Counted from the stretch's first letter, positions 16,790 to 26,052 are shown. The stretch: 64,000 nucleotides of DNA from Pseudomonadota bacterium (GCA_018001635.1 JAGNHS010000005.1:1-64000), one strand, 5' to 3'. The notes: a model not told the origin generated them from the letters alone. A program made the numbers and translations.

Positions 16790-17594
16790 GTCCGGTCTTA
16801 GCATTACTCGCTCCCGCCGAATTAGAGCGCAGTGAGGCTTCTCGAGGTTGTATAGGTATAAAATTATTGAGGTCTTTTTCAAAATCAATCAGTATGTTTC
16901 TAAACTTTTCAACTTGTTTTTTATTTAAGTAAAACTTCTTTCCATCAACTGTTTGAAATTCAATTTTCTCTAAACTTTCATTTTGTGTTTGAACAATTTT
17001 GTTCATTTCTTTTAACAAAGCCAATCTTTTATCTGCTAATTCACCTTGAGAAGACGAGATTGGGACTTCGCCCCAAACATCGTTAAGAACTCCCGTCAAT
17101 TGATTATAGGTTGAGGGTGGTTTTTTTGAAAAACAATGAATGATTTTCTTAAATATAGCTTCACTCTCACTCAAACGACCCGCTTGAACTAAAAACACGG
17201 ATTTCATAATCTTATCGGGATTTGATTCAAGCTCTTCCACCAACTCTGGAGCTAATAAACTAAAAACGGTCATATTAGAATTTGAACAACCAAAATCATA
17301 AAAAACTATATTGAGTACTTGTGGGTCTGAAAAAGAATATTTTCTCTTTCCTGAATCATTAGAAAACAAAGAATCTATTTTAAGAGCTGCCGCTTGACCT
17401 TCGGGTCCGTCAATTCGCGTTTGTTTAAGTAATTTAATCAATTCTTGATTTTCAGGAGAATAGTCGGATTTTTTCTCTACATTCTTAATATTGGGATTTA
17501 GATTTTCCTTAACAACATCAGCACCAGAATAAACTGTACCGCTTATGAAAAACAAACTTAAGTAAAGTTCAAACTTATATTTAAATTTCATCAT
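16779..17594 (-). CDS. Exported protein of unknown function
   Basis: 271 aa. A signal peptide (MKFKYKFELYLSLFFISGTVYS, cleavage near GADV) precedes a mostly helical mature domain with two cysteines (FGCSNSN, about residue 104, and HCFSKK, about 155) and a Lys/Glu-rich C-terminal third, suggesting a coiled or helical structure. I recognise no family. It starts 3 bases after the stop of the L,D-transpeptidase lipoprotein gene and overlaps the next gene by 11 bases, so the three are very likely co-transcribed and translationally coupled. A role as an accessory protein in envelope remodelling is an inference from context. Confidence 0.65.
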   Translation of the reverse strand: MMKFKYKFELYLSLFFISGTVYSGADVVKENLNPNIKNVEKKSDYSPENQELIKLLKQTRIDGPEGQAAALKIDSLFSNDSGKRKYSFSDPQVLNIVFYDFGCSNSNMTVFSLLAPELVEELESNPDKIMKSVFLVQAGRLSESEAIFKKIIHCFSKKPPSTYNQLTGVLNDVWGEVPISSSQGELADKRLALLKEMNKIVQTQNESLEKIEFQTVDGKKFYLNKKQVEKFRNILIDFEKDLNNFIPIQPREASLRSNSAGASNAKTGHVK

Positions 17595-17597
17595 ATT

Positions 17598-18401
17598 TTA
17601 TTCCCTAACCTCTAGGGTTCTACCCAAGTTTTGTTTAGACCAGGCATTAAACAGTCTTTGGCAATCCGGTCGAATTCTTACACAACCCACAGTAGAGAAT
17701 TCAGGCTCATCAATTACACTATTGGGGTTGCTAAATTGATCGGAACTATGAACAAACAATTCACCTCTATGAGTCCTAAAGTTTTTGGGAGTAATATAGA
17801 CTCCATTCATTCCACCCCAACTACTTTTAGAACTAGTAACGGCATTTATATTATAAGTTCCTACAGGAGTTTTACCGGCAGTAAACTTTGAATCAAAAAC
17901 CCAACATCGTCTTCCTTTAGAGGTAGTTCCAGATTTCCAATCTCCCTCTTGTGTCACTCTTGAAAAATTCCCATATCCTACAACCCTAAGAGATTTACCA
18001 CTCACTGGATCTGTCTCTCCATTTCTATAAGTAGCTGGATTATTTTCAGACCATCGAGTAATCCCACGACCAAGGGCTTCACATTTTAGATATTCACCAT
18101 TCAAAGGGCCGAATGTAATATAACCAGAATGACATCTATCAGAAGGTAAAACTACCAAGGCGCTATTTGGAGCAGCTCCTCCAAAAGGAGTTTTGGACCT
18201 TTTTATATCACGCCCCACGGCCAGGGCTTCATCGATTTTATTTCCAGAATGACCGCCACCAAATATTCCATTTTTTCCAAAAAATGATTTTTGACCACTG
18301 CTATTGGAAGACGATTTTAATTGATCCAAAAAAGTACATCCTCCCAATGAGAGTGCCAGCAATAGATAACTGAGCATGCTCTGAACCCTGATTTTCCCCA
18401 T
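17598..18401 (-). CDS. L,D-transpeptidase (YkuD-type) lipoprotein
   Basis: 267 aa. The N-terminus is a lipoprotein signal with lipobox L-G-G-C (Cys ~22), followed by a Ser/Gly-rich linker. The C-terminal ~130 residues carry GKTPVGTYNI (~172), LFVHSSDQ with the conserved His (~218) and STVGCVRIRPD with the nucleophile Cys (~240) of the YkuD motif H-x14-22-S/T-x-G-C-V-R. The usual His before Gly (SHGC) is replaced by Val, as in some subfamilies. Such enzymes cross-link peptidoglycan 3-3 or attach proteins to it; predators also use them on prey wall. It heads a three-gene operon with its own promoter directly upstream. Confidence 0.8.
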   Translation of the reverse strand: MGKIRVQSMLSYLLLALSLGGCTFLDQLKSSSNSSGQKSFFGKNGIFGGGHSGNKIDEALAVGRDIKRSKTPFGGAAPNSALVVLPSDRCHSGYITFGPLNGEYLKCEALGRGITRWSENNPATYRNGETDPVSGKSLRVVGYGNFSRVTQEGDWKSGTTSKGRRCWVFDSKFTAGKTPVGTYNINAVTSSKSSWGGMNGVYITPKNFRTHRGELFVHSSDQFSNPNSVIDEPEFSTVGCVRIRPDCQRLFNAWSKQNLGRTLEVRE

Positions 18402-18409
18402 CTACACGT

Positions 18410-18438
18410 ATTATGAGAGGCTTTTTCTTAACACGCAA
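18410..18438 (-). promoter_or_regulatory. Sigma-70-like promoter of the L,D-transpeptidase operon
   Basis: On the minus strand TTGCGT (18433-18438), a 17-nt spacer and CATAAT (18410-18415). The -10 ends 8 nt before the ATG at 18401, so the message is leaderless or nearly so. Confidence 0.5.
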
Positions 18439-18487
18439 TTAACAAAAATGAGAAAATCAGCTAAACCCCGGATACTCCTAAAAAAAT

Positions 18488-18578
18488 AAATTTTCTTCAT
18501 GTCTAGCACGTATTAGGGGCCGCCCGCGCCTCTGCGGTCAAAACCTCTAGGGCGAAGTGCTGGATATGAAGAAGATTT
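18488..18578 (+). ncRNA. Candidate structured RNA or 5' leader element
   Basis: Outer arms 18488-18509 and 18557-18578 pair over 22 bp, three of them G-U wobbles on the + strand; on the minus strand these would be A-C mismatches, so the RNA strand is +. Inside, TAGGGG (18514-18519) pairs with CCTCTA (18544-18549, one G-U), stacked on CCGC/GCGG (18520-18523 with 18534-18537). A 10-nt apical loop, a TCAAAA bulge and an asymmetric GTA(T)/GGGCGAA internal loop complete the fold. It lies 53 nt before the acyl-CoA dehydrogenase start, so it is either its 5' UTR element or a separate small RNA. It matches no family I know (checked by eye against SRP, 6S and common riboswitches). Confidence 0.5.
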
Positions 18579-18630
18579 TCTTATTGGAGCATCTTGGGAC
18601 TTGGGATTTGGGCTGCTAGGATAGGGGCCA

Positions 18631-19809
18631 ATGCCAGCAACTCGAAGTAACTTTTGGTCCGATATCTTCTTAGCGCCCGAACATATTGAATTAGCCGAAA
18701 TGGCGCGAAAATTTGCTCAAAAAGAAATCACTCCCAAAGCTGCCGAAATCGACAGTCAACATCGCTTTCCCTCTGAAATAATTTCCCAAATGGCTGAAAT
18801 GGGTTTCATGGGAATCATGGTGGCTCCAGAGTGGGGTGGTGCGGGTTTAGACGCTCTTTCATACACCACTGTATTAGAAGAAATCTCAGTCGCCTGCGCC
18901 TCTACATCAGTGATCATGTCGGTCAACAACAGCTTGGTTTGTCACCCTATAGAAAAATATGGATCTAAAGAAATCAAAGAAGAATTCTTAAAAGATTTAG
19001 CCACAGGAAAAAAACTAGGTTGTTATTGCTTAAGTGAACCCGGCAGCGGATCCGATGCTGCTGGCATGAAAACCACAGCCGTAAAAAAAGGCAATAAATG
19101 GATTCTCAATGGCGTGAAAAACTTTATCACAAACGGAAAACAAGCCGATGTGGCTGTGGTTTATGCCATCATCGACCCCTCAAAAAAACACAAAGGTATT
19201 GGGGCTTTCGTGGTCGATGCTAAAGCCAAAGGTTATAGCGTTGGAAAAGTCGAAGACAAATTAGGCATCAATGGCTCTAGCACCACTCAAATTATTTTAG
19301 AAAATGTGGAAGTTTCTGAAAATGCGCTCATCGGAAATGAAGAAGACGGATTTAAAATCGCCATGGACACTCTCGATGGTGGTCGCATAGGCATTGCAAC
19401 TCAAGCTGTGGGTATTGCTCGCGCCGTATTAGAAGAAGCCACACTTTACTCTCTTGAGCGAAAAGCCTTTGGGCAAGAAATTGCTCATTTCGGTTCGATA
19501 CAAAATTACTTAGCAGACATTGCCACCCACACGGATGCAGCCCGATTATTAGTTCGAGCGGCCGCTAAGAAAAAAGATAGCGGACAAAGATATTCTCGCG
19601 AAGCTTCTGAAGCAAAACTTTTTGCCGCGGAAAAATGTATGGAGTCTGCTGTTAAAGGCGTTCAAATTCTTGGAGGCTATGGCTACATCAAAGAATACGC
19701 CATGGAACGTCATTTTAGAGACGCTAAAATTACTGAAATTTACGAAGGCACCAGCGAGATACAACGCTTGGTAATTGCAAATAGTCTTTATAAAGATTGC
19801 ACATCTTAA
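18631..19809 (+). CDS. Acyl-CoA dehydrogenase
   Basis: 392 aa, typical length. An FAD enzyme that introduces the alpha-beta double bond in acyl-CoA, passing electrons to ETF. Signatures: N-terminal helical domain (residues ~10-120), beta domain with CYCLSEPGSGSDAAGMKTTA (~130-150) and WILNGVKNFITNG, then the C-terminal helical domain with FGQEIAHFGSIQ, GVQILGGYGYIKEY and IYEGTSEIQRLVIA (~372), where the Glu is the catalytic base of short/medium-chain enzymes. Butyryl-CoA-type specificity is plausible but not proven. It is followed 16 bases later by sdhCAB, probably one transcript. A structured element and a G-rich stretch lie directly upstream. Confidence 0.93.
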   Translation: MPATRSNFWSDIFLAPEHIELAEMARKFAQKEITPKAAEIDSQHRFPSEIISQMAEMGFMGIMVAPEWGGAGLDALSYTTVLEEISVACASTSVIMSVNNSLVCHPIEKYGSKEIKEEFLKDLATGKKLGCYCLSEPGSGSDAAGMKTTAVKKGNKWILNGVKNFITNGKQADVAVVYAIIDPSKKHKGIGAFVVDAKAKGYSVGKVEDKLGINGSSTTQIILENVEVSENALIGNEEDGFKIAMDTLDGGRIGIATQAVGIARAVLEEATLYSLERKAFGQEIAHFGSIQNYLADIATHTDAARLLVRAAAKKKDSGQRYSREASEAKLFAAEKCMESAVKGVQILGGYGYIKEYAMERHFRDAKITEIYEGTSEIQRLVIANSLYKDCTS

Positions 19810-19825
19810 GAAGGAGATTGAAAAA

Positions 19826-20503
19826 GTGGATTGTTGTTCTTGTGATACAAAATTATGGAAAAGCTCGATAGCGAGAAAGTTCGTTATGGGCCTTACGGGT
19901 TTAGCCCTATGTGGATTTGTTTTCGTCCACATGAGTGGCAATATGCTCATTTTTAAAAGTGCTGAGGCCTACAATATGTATGGACATGGCATCACCGGAA
20001 ATCCTCTCTATCCGCTGATTTCGTGGGGACTCATCGGAGTTGTTATATTGCACGTTCTTTGCGCTGTATCACTAACCTGGGAAAATCAAAGAGCGCGTGA
20101 CGTAGCTTACGCTATGCCCACCAATAATGAAAAAGCGGCAAGCCTCGCTTCACGTAGCATGGCTGCCACAGGTTCTATCATTGCAGTCTTTATTGTGCTT
20201 CACTTACTAGGTTTCAAATACGGCGCCTATTATGAAGTCACCTACGGAGATCACACCGTACGCGACCTGCACAAACTCATTTTAGAAGTTTTTCGTAATC
20301 CTGTTTATGTTGTTTGGTATGTCTTTGCGCTCATTCCACTGGGATTTCATTTGAGCCACGGTTTTTCGTCGGCTTTTCAATCGCTTGGATTTTCACATCC
20401 GAAATGGAGCCCTCTTATTAAAACACTGGCCTGCATTTACGCCATCGTTGTGGCGGCAGGTTTTATGTCTCAACCCCTATATGTCTTTTTCTTCGCGAGG
20501 TAA
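19826..20503 (+). CDS. sdhC: Succinate dehydrogenase/fumarate reductase cytochrome b subunit
   Basis: 225 aa from a GTG at 19826, chosen because AAGGAG lies 9 nt upstream and the codons before it run into the previous gene. Five membrane helices are visible. Histidines in FVFVHMSGN, VVILHVL, FIVLHLLG and GFHLSHGF are the likely axial ligands of two b hemes. This is the single-anchor diheme type (Bacillus/Wolinella-like), not the SdhC+SdhD pair of E. coli. It anchors SdhAB and carries electrons to or from quinone. Order sdhC-sdhA-sdhB with tight spacing indicates an operon. Confidence 0.9.
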   Translation: MDCCSCDTKLWKSSIARKFVMGLTGLALCGFVFVHMSGNMLIFKSAEAYNMYGHGITGNPLYPLISWGLIGVVILHVLCAVSLTWENQRARDVAYAMPTNNEKAASLASRSMAATGSIIAVFIVLHLLGFKYGAYYEVTYGDHTVRDLHKLILEVFRNPVYVVWYVFALIPLGFHLSHGFSSAFQSLGFSHPKWSPLIKTLACIYAIVVAAGFMSQPLYVFFFAR

Positions 20504-20509
20504 GCAACG

Positions 20510-22426
20510 ATGACTATTTTAGATGCAAAAATTCCATCAGGCCCCATTGAAAAAAAGTGGTCTAATCGAAAATTCGAAAACAAATTGGTGAATCCAGCCA
20601 ACCGACGTAAATACACCGTCATTTGCGTGGGCACTGGACTTGCTGGTGCAGCGGCTTCTGCGGCCTTAGGTGAACTTGGCTATAACGTAGTCACACTTTG
20701 CTATCATGATTCTCCTCGTCGAGCGCATTCCATTGCTGCCCAAGGCGGAATCAATGCTGCAAAAAATTATCAAAACGATGGCGATTCTATTTACCGTCTT
20801 TTTTACGACACCGTAAAAGGTGGAGATTATCGTGCACGCGAAGCCAACGTTTATCGTTTAGCTGAACTTTCTGTAAACATCATTGATCAATGCGTGGCCC
20901 AAGGGGTTCCCTTCGCGCGTGATTACGGCGGATTGCTCGACAATCGATCTTTCGGAGGCGCTCAAGTGTCTCGAACATTTTATGCTCGAGGACAAACAGG
21001 ACAACAGCTTTTACTCGGTGCTTATTCCGCTATGATGAGACAAGTTAATGAAGGCAAAGTTAAACTTATGCCTCGTCGTGAAATGCTCGACCTCATCACT
21101 ATCGACGGCAAAGCTCGCGGAGTCACTGCTAGAAACGTCGTTACTGGTGAACTCGAAACATACACAGGTGATGCCGTTCTTCTTTGCACAGGTGGCTACG
21201 GAAACGTTTTCTACCTCTCAACGAATGCTAAAAACTCCAACTGTACGGCCGCATGGCGAGCTCATAAAAAAGGAGCTTTCTTTGCCAATCCTTGTTACAC
21301 ACAAATTCACCCCACCTGTATTCCAGTAGCAGGAGATCACCAATCAAAATTAACTTTGATGAGCGAATCTCTTCGTAACGATGGTCGCGTTTGGGTGCCT
21401 AAAGCTAAGGGTGACAAACGTTCGCCCGATCAAATTCCTGAGTCAGATCGAGATTATTATTTAGAAAGAATTTATCCAAGTTTTGGAAATCTAGTTCCTC
21501 GCGATGTGGCTTCTCGTAACGCCAAAAAAGTTTGCGACGAAGGTCGTGGAGTAGGGGAAAGCGGTTTATCTGTATACCTCGATTTCCGCGATGCCATTGA
21601 GCGCCAAGGCGAAGCCACTATTCGTGGACAGTACGGAAATTTATTTCAAATGTATGAAAAAATTACCGACGAAAATCCCTATAAAGTGCCTATGAGAATT
21701 TATCCTGCCGTTCATTACACAATGGGTGGCCTATGGGTAGATTACAATCTTATGTCGACTGTTCCGGGTCTTTTTGTACTGGGTGAAGCCAATTTCTCTG
21801 ACCATGGAGCCAATCGCTTAGGTGCTTCGGCTCTAATGCAAGGTTTAGCGGATGGTTATTTTGTAATTCCTTATTGTGTTGGAAATTATTTAGCAGGATC
21901 AAAACTTGAAAAAGTTACACCACAAAACGACGCTGTAAAAGCATCACTCAATGAAGTTGAGGAGCAAAACAAAAAATTGCTCAACATTAAAGGAAATCAA
22001 AGCGTCGATAGTCTCCATAGAAAACTTGGAAAAATTATGTGGGATCATTGCGGAATGGGAAGAAACGAAGAAGGGCTTAAATTTGCTCTTAAAGAAATTC
22101 CAAAGATAAAAGAAGAATTCTTTAACAATGTAGCCATCCCAGGATCAGGCGCAGAAATGAACCAAGAGCTTGAGAAGGCTCAGCGCTTAGTGGATTTCAT
22201 TGAACTCGGTGAATTGATGTGCACAGATGCTCTCGAAAGAAAAGAATCTTGCGGCGGACACTTTAGAGAAGAAAGCCAAACACCTGAAAACGAAGCTCTG
22301 CGAGATGATGAAAATTTCTGTCATGTTGCAGCTTGGGAATATCAAGGCGAAGGCAAAACTCAAAAACTCCATAAAGAAAAACTAGAGTTTGAAAATGTTA
22401 AACTAACTCAAAGAAGTTATAAATAA
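20510..22426 (+). CDS. sdhA: Succinate dehydrogenase/fumarate reductase flavoprotein subunit
   Basis: 638 aa, full length. It oxidises succinate to fumarate (or the reverse) with covalent FAD. The N-terminal Rossmann segment [19 protein letters not shown] (~40) binds FAD, and [14 protein letters not shown] (~76) contains the FAD-linked His. Active-site landmarks are [30 protein letters not shown] with catalytic Arg, and [11 protein letters not shown] (~405). The C-terminal part includes the [25 protein letters not shown] region typical of the Bacillus/delta-type enzymes. It starts 6 bases after sdhC. Direction of catalysis cannot be read from sequence. Confidence 0.96.
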   Translation: MTILDAKIPSGPIEKKWSNRKFENKLVNPANRRKYTVICVGTGLAGAAASAALGELGYNVVTLCYHDSPRRAHSIAAQGGINAAKNYQNDGDSIYRLFYDTVKGGDYRAREANVYRLAELSVNIIDQCVAQGVPFARDYGGLLDNRSFGGAQVSRTFYARGQTGQQLLLGAYSAMMRQVNEGKVKLMPRREMLDLITIDGKARGVTARNVVTGELETYTGDAVLLCTGGYGNVFYLSTNAKNSNCTAAWRAHKKGAFFANPCYTQIHPTCIPVAGDHQSKLTLMSESLRNDGRVWVPKAKGDKRSPDQIPESDRDYYLERIYPSFGNLVPRDVASRNAKKVCDEGRGVGESGLSVYLDFRDAIERQGEATIRGQYGNLFQMYEKITDENPYKVPMRIYPAVHYTMGGLWVDYNLMSTVPGLFVLGEANFSDHGANRLGASALMQGLADGYFVIPYCVGNYLAGSKLEKVTPQNDAVKASLNEVEEQNKKLLNIKGNQSVDSLHRKLGKIMWDHCGMGRNEEGLKFALKEIPKIKEEFFNNVAIPGSGAEMNQELEKAQRLVDFIELGELMCTDALERKESCGGHFREESQTPENEALRDDENFCHVAAWEYQGEGKTQKLHKEKLEFENVKLTQRSYK

Positions 22427-22440
22427 AGGGACGTATAGAC

Positions 22441-23235
22441 ATGAGCGCACATAGCAGTACCAATCACACTAACAGCTCTCAAAAAAAACTTTCGCTAACA
22501 CTCAATGTTTGGCGCCAAAAAAACCAAAGTGAAAAGGGTGATTTTGTTCAATACAAAATTAAAGATGTTTCAACCGATGTTTCTTTTTTAGAAATGCTTG
22601 ATATCTTAAACCAAGAAATCATTTCTAAGGGCGATGAGCCCATAGCTTTCGATCATGATTGTCGAGAAGGCATTTGTGGATCTTGCGCGATGGTGATTAA
22701 CGGAAATCCTCATGGTCCCGACAAAGGAACCACCACTTGCCAGCTTCACATGAGACGCTTTCAAGATGGTGAAACTCTTTGGATTGAACCATTCCGCGCG
22801 CGCGCCTTTCCAGTCATTAAAGATCTTAGTGTGGACCGCTCCGCATTCGATAGAATTATTGCCAAAGGTGGATTCATCTCTGCCAACACTGGCTCGCCTG
22901 CCGATGCTAACGCTCTACCCATTCCCCACACCAACGCAGAACTTGCTTTTGATGCTGCTGCTTGTATTGGTTGTGGCGCGTGTGTAGCGGCCTGTAAAAA
23001 CGCATCCGCCATGCTCTTTGTATCTGCTAAAGTTTCTCACCTTGCATTACTTCCTCAAGGAGAGGCCGAGCGAAACGATCGAGTTCTAAGCATGGTTGGA
23101 CAAATGGATGAAGAAGGTTTTGGAAATTGCACTGTGACTGGTGCCTGTGAAGCCGCATGTCCGAAAGAAATTAGTCTCGAAAACATTGCTCGACTCAATC
23201 GTGAATTCGGCAAAGCTTTAATTACAAAACGATAG
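22441..23235 (+). CDS. sdhB: Succinate dehydrogenase/fumarate reductase iron-sulfur subunit
   Basis: 264 aa. It carries electrons from FAD to the cytochrome b anchor through three clusters. The [2Fe-2S] ligands are in [16 protein letters not shown] with a distal Cys in GTTTCQLHM (~75-105); the [4Fe-4S] and [3Fe-4S] ligands are in [15 protein letters not shown] (~180) and [15 protein letters not shown] (~230). The N-terminus has a ~20-residue polar extension before LTLNVWRQ. The start ATG has AAAGGGACG upstream. Spacing of 14 bases from sdhA supports the operon. No odd features. Confidence 0.95.
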   Translation: MSAHSSTNHTNSSQKKLSLTLNVWRQKNQSEKGDFVQYKIKDVSTDVSFLEMLDILNQEIISKGDEPIAFDHDCREGICGSCAMVINGNPHGPDKGTTTCQLHMRRFQDGETLWIEPFRARAFPVIKDLSVDRSAFDRIIAKGGFISANTGSPADANALPIPHTNAELAFDAAACIGCGACVAACKNASAMLFVSAKVSHLALLPQGEAERNDRVLSMVGQMDEEGFGNCTVTGACEAACPKEISLENIARLNREFGKALITKR

Positions 23236-23242
23236 GTTAAAA

Positions 23243-24724
23243 ATGCAAAATAAGATTTCAAAATCTAAATTTTCTTTCAATTCTAAAGAGATCAACATTG
23301 TAGGTCTTAAAAGTTGGAAGCAAAATCAATCGCTCAGCAAAAAAATTCCTTCAGCACTCGTTGAAAGGATGCTCAGTAAAACACCTAAAAAGGGTTTAGA
23401 AAAAGCTACTGTTTTAAAATTCCCTCTTACTGAGGGAGGTCTTTTAGCCATTGCTATTCTTAACGATCCTAAAACTTCTATCCAATCTTGGCACACCCAA
23501 ATCAAAGACGCGTTGATAGCTGCATTCAAAGATAAAGATTTGAATAGTGTTCAATGCGATTTCAGTGAACTTGGATCAGAATGGGAAGAAATCAGTTTAG
23601 ATTTACTGGGAAGTTTAGCAGTTCTCTCACAATGGAAATATCCTAAGCAAACTCAAGAAAAAGATGATGAAAAAGTCAAAACTTTCAATATAAAAATTGA
23701 CAGCAAAAAAAGTCCTGCGGAAATTACTAAAATTTTTCAAAAAGGGGAATGTCTTGGCGAAAAAGCGTCTATAGTGAGAACACTTTCTCACATTCCGCCA
23801 AATTATTTAACTCCGGAACTTTACCTCAACAAAATTCAAAAAATTGCAAAGGATAATGGTCTCGCTTGCAGTTTTATGAATGAAAAGGAACTCACAAAAA
23901 AAGGCGCCGGTGCTTTTCTTGCAGTTGCTCGCGCCAGCGCCAATCGCGATGCGGGTATTGTAAAGCTCAGCTACAAAGGCCCTAAGGCTAAAAAGAAAAT
24001 CACTTTCGTCGGTAAAGGAATTTGCTTTGATACGGGCGGATATAATCTAAAGCCAGGCAACTATATGCTCGGCATGCACCAGGACATGACCGGATCGGCC
24101 ATTGCATTGGCCATGATTTCACTAGCAGCCAATTTAAAATTACCCTACGATTTTGAAGCCTACCTCGCTCTAGCTGAAAACCATGTTTCACCGAATGGTT
24201 TTAAAATGAATGATGTTGTTTACGCCTGTAACGGTAAAAGCATTGAAGTCATTCACACCGATGCTGAAGGAAGAATGGTGCTCTCCGACACTCTAAGTAT
24301 TGCGACTGAGTCAAAACCCGATTACGTATTCGACTACGCTACACTCACGGGTTCTTGCATTCGCGCAATAGGCACAGGACGCGCCGGAATATTCTCAAAT
24401 CAAGAAAGCAAATTACCCTTAGCCTTTAAAGCGGCTGAAAAATCTGGTGAAGCTGTTTGGACTTTTCCAATCGGCGCAGAATACGAAGAACGATTAAAAT
24501 CAAAAGTCGCCGATCTTCGACAATGCGATGATGCCCCCAATGCTGATCAAATTATTGCGGCCACTTTTTTAAATCATTTTGTAGCCAAGGAGTCCCTATG
24601 GTTTCATATGGATCTCTCTACATGTGATCATAAAGGTGGGCTAGGTTGGTTGCCCGAAGAATCATCGGCCTTTGGTTTGCGCTGGACTCTAGCCATGATC
24701 GAAGTGCTCGAAAAAAATAAATAA
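23243..24724 (+). CDS. Leucyl aminopeptidase family protein (M17)
   Basis: 493 aa. A cytosolic metallo-aminopeptidase with an N-terminal macro-like domain (1-~170) and a C-terminal catalytic domain. The metal and catalytic residues are visible: GKGICFDTGGYNLKPG (~256, Lys and Asp ligands), MHQDMTG (Asp), and HTDAEGRMVLSDTL (~336; Asp, Glu and catalytic Arg), where most homologues have NTDAEGRL. It starts 8 bases after sdhB and is followed by a DUF962 gene, so it may be transcribed with them, although its function is unrelated. The substrate range is unknown. Confidence 0.9.
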   Translation: MQNKISKSKFSFNSKEINIVGLKSWKQNQSLSKKIPSALVERMLSKTPKKGLEKATVLKFPLTEGGLLAIAILNDPKTSIQSWHTQIKDALIAAFKDKDLNSVQCDFSELGSEWEEISLDLLGSLAVLSQWKYPKQTQEKDDEKVKTFNIKIDSKKSPAEITKIFQKGECLGEKASIVRTLSHIPPNYLTPELYLNKIQKIAKDNGLACSFMNEKELTKKGAGAFLAVARASANRDAGIVKLSYKGPKAKKKITFVGKGICFDTGGYNLKPGNYMLGMHQDMTGSAIALAMISLAANLKLPYDFEAYLALAENHVSPNGFKMNDVVYACNGKSIEVIHTDAEGRMVLSDTLSIATESKPDYVFDYATLTGSCIRAIGTGRAGIFSNQESKLPLAFKAAEKSGEAVWTFPIGAEYEERLKSKVADLRQCDDAPNADQIIAATFLNHFVAKESLWFHMDLSTCDHKGGLGWLPEESSAFGLRWTLAMIEVLEKNK

Positions 24725-24727
24725 TAA

Positions 24728-25081
24728 ATGGCTAAAAAAAACTCTTTTAGAGCTATTCAAGATATGAAAAGCTTTGAAGAGTTTTGGCCCTTTTATCTTC
24801 ATGAACATTTACACCCCATCAATCGCGGCCTGCATTTATTGGGTTCTTTTTTATCACTTCTTTTATTGGGATATTTTTCCTACAATCAAGCTTGGATAAA
24901 AATCTCTTATTGTTTTTTAGTGGGCTATTTATTCGCCTGGATTGGACACTTGTTCATTGAACACAATCGTCCCGCCACCTTTAAGGCTCCATTTTGGTCT
25001 TTTGCCGGTGACTGGAGAATGTTTTACTTTTTCGCAACGGGTCGTCTTAAAGCTGAATATAAACGACTTAATCTTCTTTAA
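24728..25081 (+). CDS. DUF962 / Mpo1-like small membrane protein
   Basis: 117 aa. Family signature: FWPFYLHEHLHPINRGLHLLG near residue 19, then GHLFIEHNRPATFKAP and WSFAGDWRMFYF. Two hydrophobic segments (~40-60 and ~65-85) suggest two membrane helices. The yeast member Mpo1 is a dioxygenase of fatty-acid alpha-oxidation that uses conserved histidines; the H-x3-H and GHxxxEHN histidines are kept here. It follows the M17 peptidase by 3 bases. Family assignment is firm, but activity in bacteria is not established. Confidence 0.88.
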   Translation: MAKKNSFRAIQDMKSFEEFWPFYLHEHLHPINRGLHLLGSFLSLLLLGYFSYNQAWIKISYCFLVGYLFAWIGHLFIEHNRPATFKAPFWSFAGDWRMFYFFATGRLKAEYKRLNLL

Positions 25082-25175
25082 AGCCTCTCAAGATGCTTTC
25101 CCTTGTTAACGTTTCGTTAAGACTAATTGAACTCAATTTTTGATGTCAATTTCCGATACTAATGGAGAGGTTTTG

Positions 25176-26045
25176 ATGTCATTCCAAATGGACATGAAAG
25201 AGCTTTATCTTGAGATTAAGCTCGAAGACGATACAGCTCTAGACGACGAAGCGCTATTCAAAAAACGCTTAGATTTTGAATACAAAAAGAAATCCTTTGA
25301 ATTTGTATTCGTGGAATGCAGTCAGCTTAAAGTTCTCGGGCCTAAACTTTTAAATGCTTTAGTTCACTTTAGTAGAGAATTAAAAAAAACCAATAAACGA
25401 GGCGGCGTTCGCTTTTATCAAATCAACGAAAAACTTCACTTGGATCTAAAAAGCAAAGGTCTCGACGGTGTTCTTCCTTGCTTTAAAAGCATTAAAGGCG
25501 CGCTCACAGATGCAGGCCTAGAAACAACTAAAAACGTAGATGTAGGCCTTATCAATCCTATGATTAGTTCAGTTATTAGCGTCTTAGAGGCTAAAACCGG
25601 CGTTAAAACAGAGTCAGAAAAACCTTATGTTAGAAAGCCCTCCGACCCCACTCGCTTAGGTGATTTAAGTTCTTCAATGCAACTTCGATCTGAAGTTTTT
25701 GAAGGAACATTTAGTATTTGCTTTTCAGAGGGTGTTTTCAAAATGCTCTATGAAAAATTTACAGGCAAAGAATGCCCACAGCCCATTACAAAAGATCATA
25801 TAGAGATTGCTGGCCAACTGAGTTTAGTGATTATCAAGCAATCTAAAGAAGAACTTCACAAGGCCGGTTATTATGTAGAAAATTTAAACCCAGTGGTTTA
25901 TTTTAAAACTGAGCCACTGCCCAAAATTATCAATAAAGAGGCCAGCGTTATCGTCATCCCCTTTAAATGCAGCGTAGGAAACTTCTACATCGAAATTTCC
26001 ACCACAGCTAAAAAGTACGTCCCAAAAAACGACCAAGCCGCTTAA
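25176..26045 (+). CDS. STAS domain plus CheX-like domain protein
   Basis: 289 aa from the ATG at 25176, preceded by GGAGAGG; TTG and ATG codons at 25140-25143 lack such a site. The N-terminal ~115 residues look like a STAS domain (FVFVECSQLKVLGPKLLNALVHF and GGVRFYQINEKL). After a linker (~115-170) the C-terminal part resembles CheX phosphatases (FEGTFSICFSEGVFKMLYEKFTGKE, then IEIAGQLSLVIIKQ). The catalytic E-x-x-N of CheX/CheC reads E-I-A-G, so the Asn needed for CheY-P dephosphorylation is missing; a binding or sensing role is more likely. It converges with pfk. Domain calls are by pattern and moderately sure. Confidence 0.65.
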   Translation: MSFQMDMKELYLEIKLEDDTALDDEALFKKRLDFEYKKKSFEFVFVECSQLKVLGPKLLNALVHFSRELKKTNKRGGVRFYQINEKLHLDLKSKGLDGVLPCFKSIKGALTDAGLETTKNVDVGLINPMISSVISVLEAKTGVKTESEKPYVRKPSDPTRLGDLSSSMQLRSEVFEGTFSICFSEGVFKMLYEKFTGKECPQPITKDHIEIAGQLSLVIIKQSKEELHKAGYYVENLNPVVYFKTEPLPKIINKEASVIVIPFKCSVGNFYIEISTTAKKYVPKNDQAA

Positions 26046-26052
26046 TCTTAAT

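Noticed and set aside
18488-18578. SRP RNA, 6S RNA or a known riboswitch
   Set aside because: The GGAA tetraloop/AGCAG features of SRP, the 180-nt bulged form of 6S, and the conserved cores of TPP, glycine, cobalamin, c-di-GMP and SAH riboswitches are not present.
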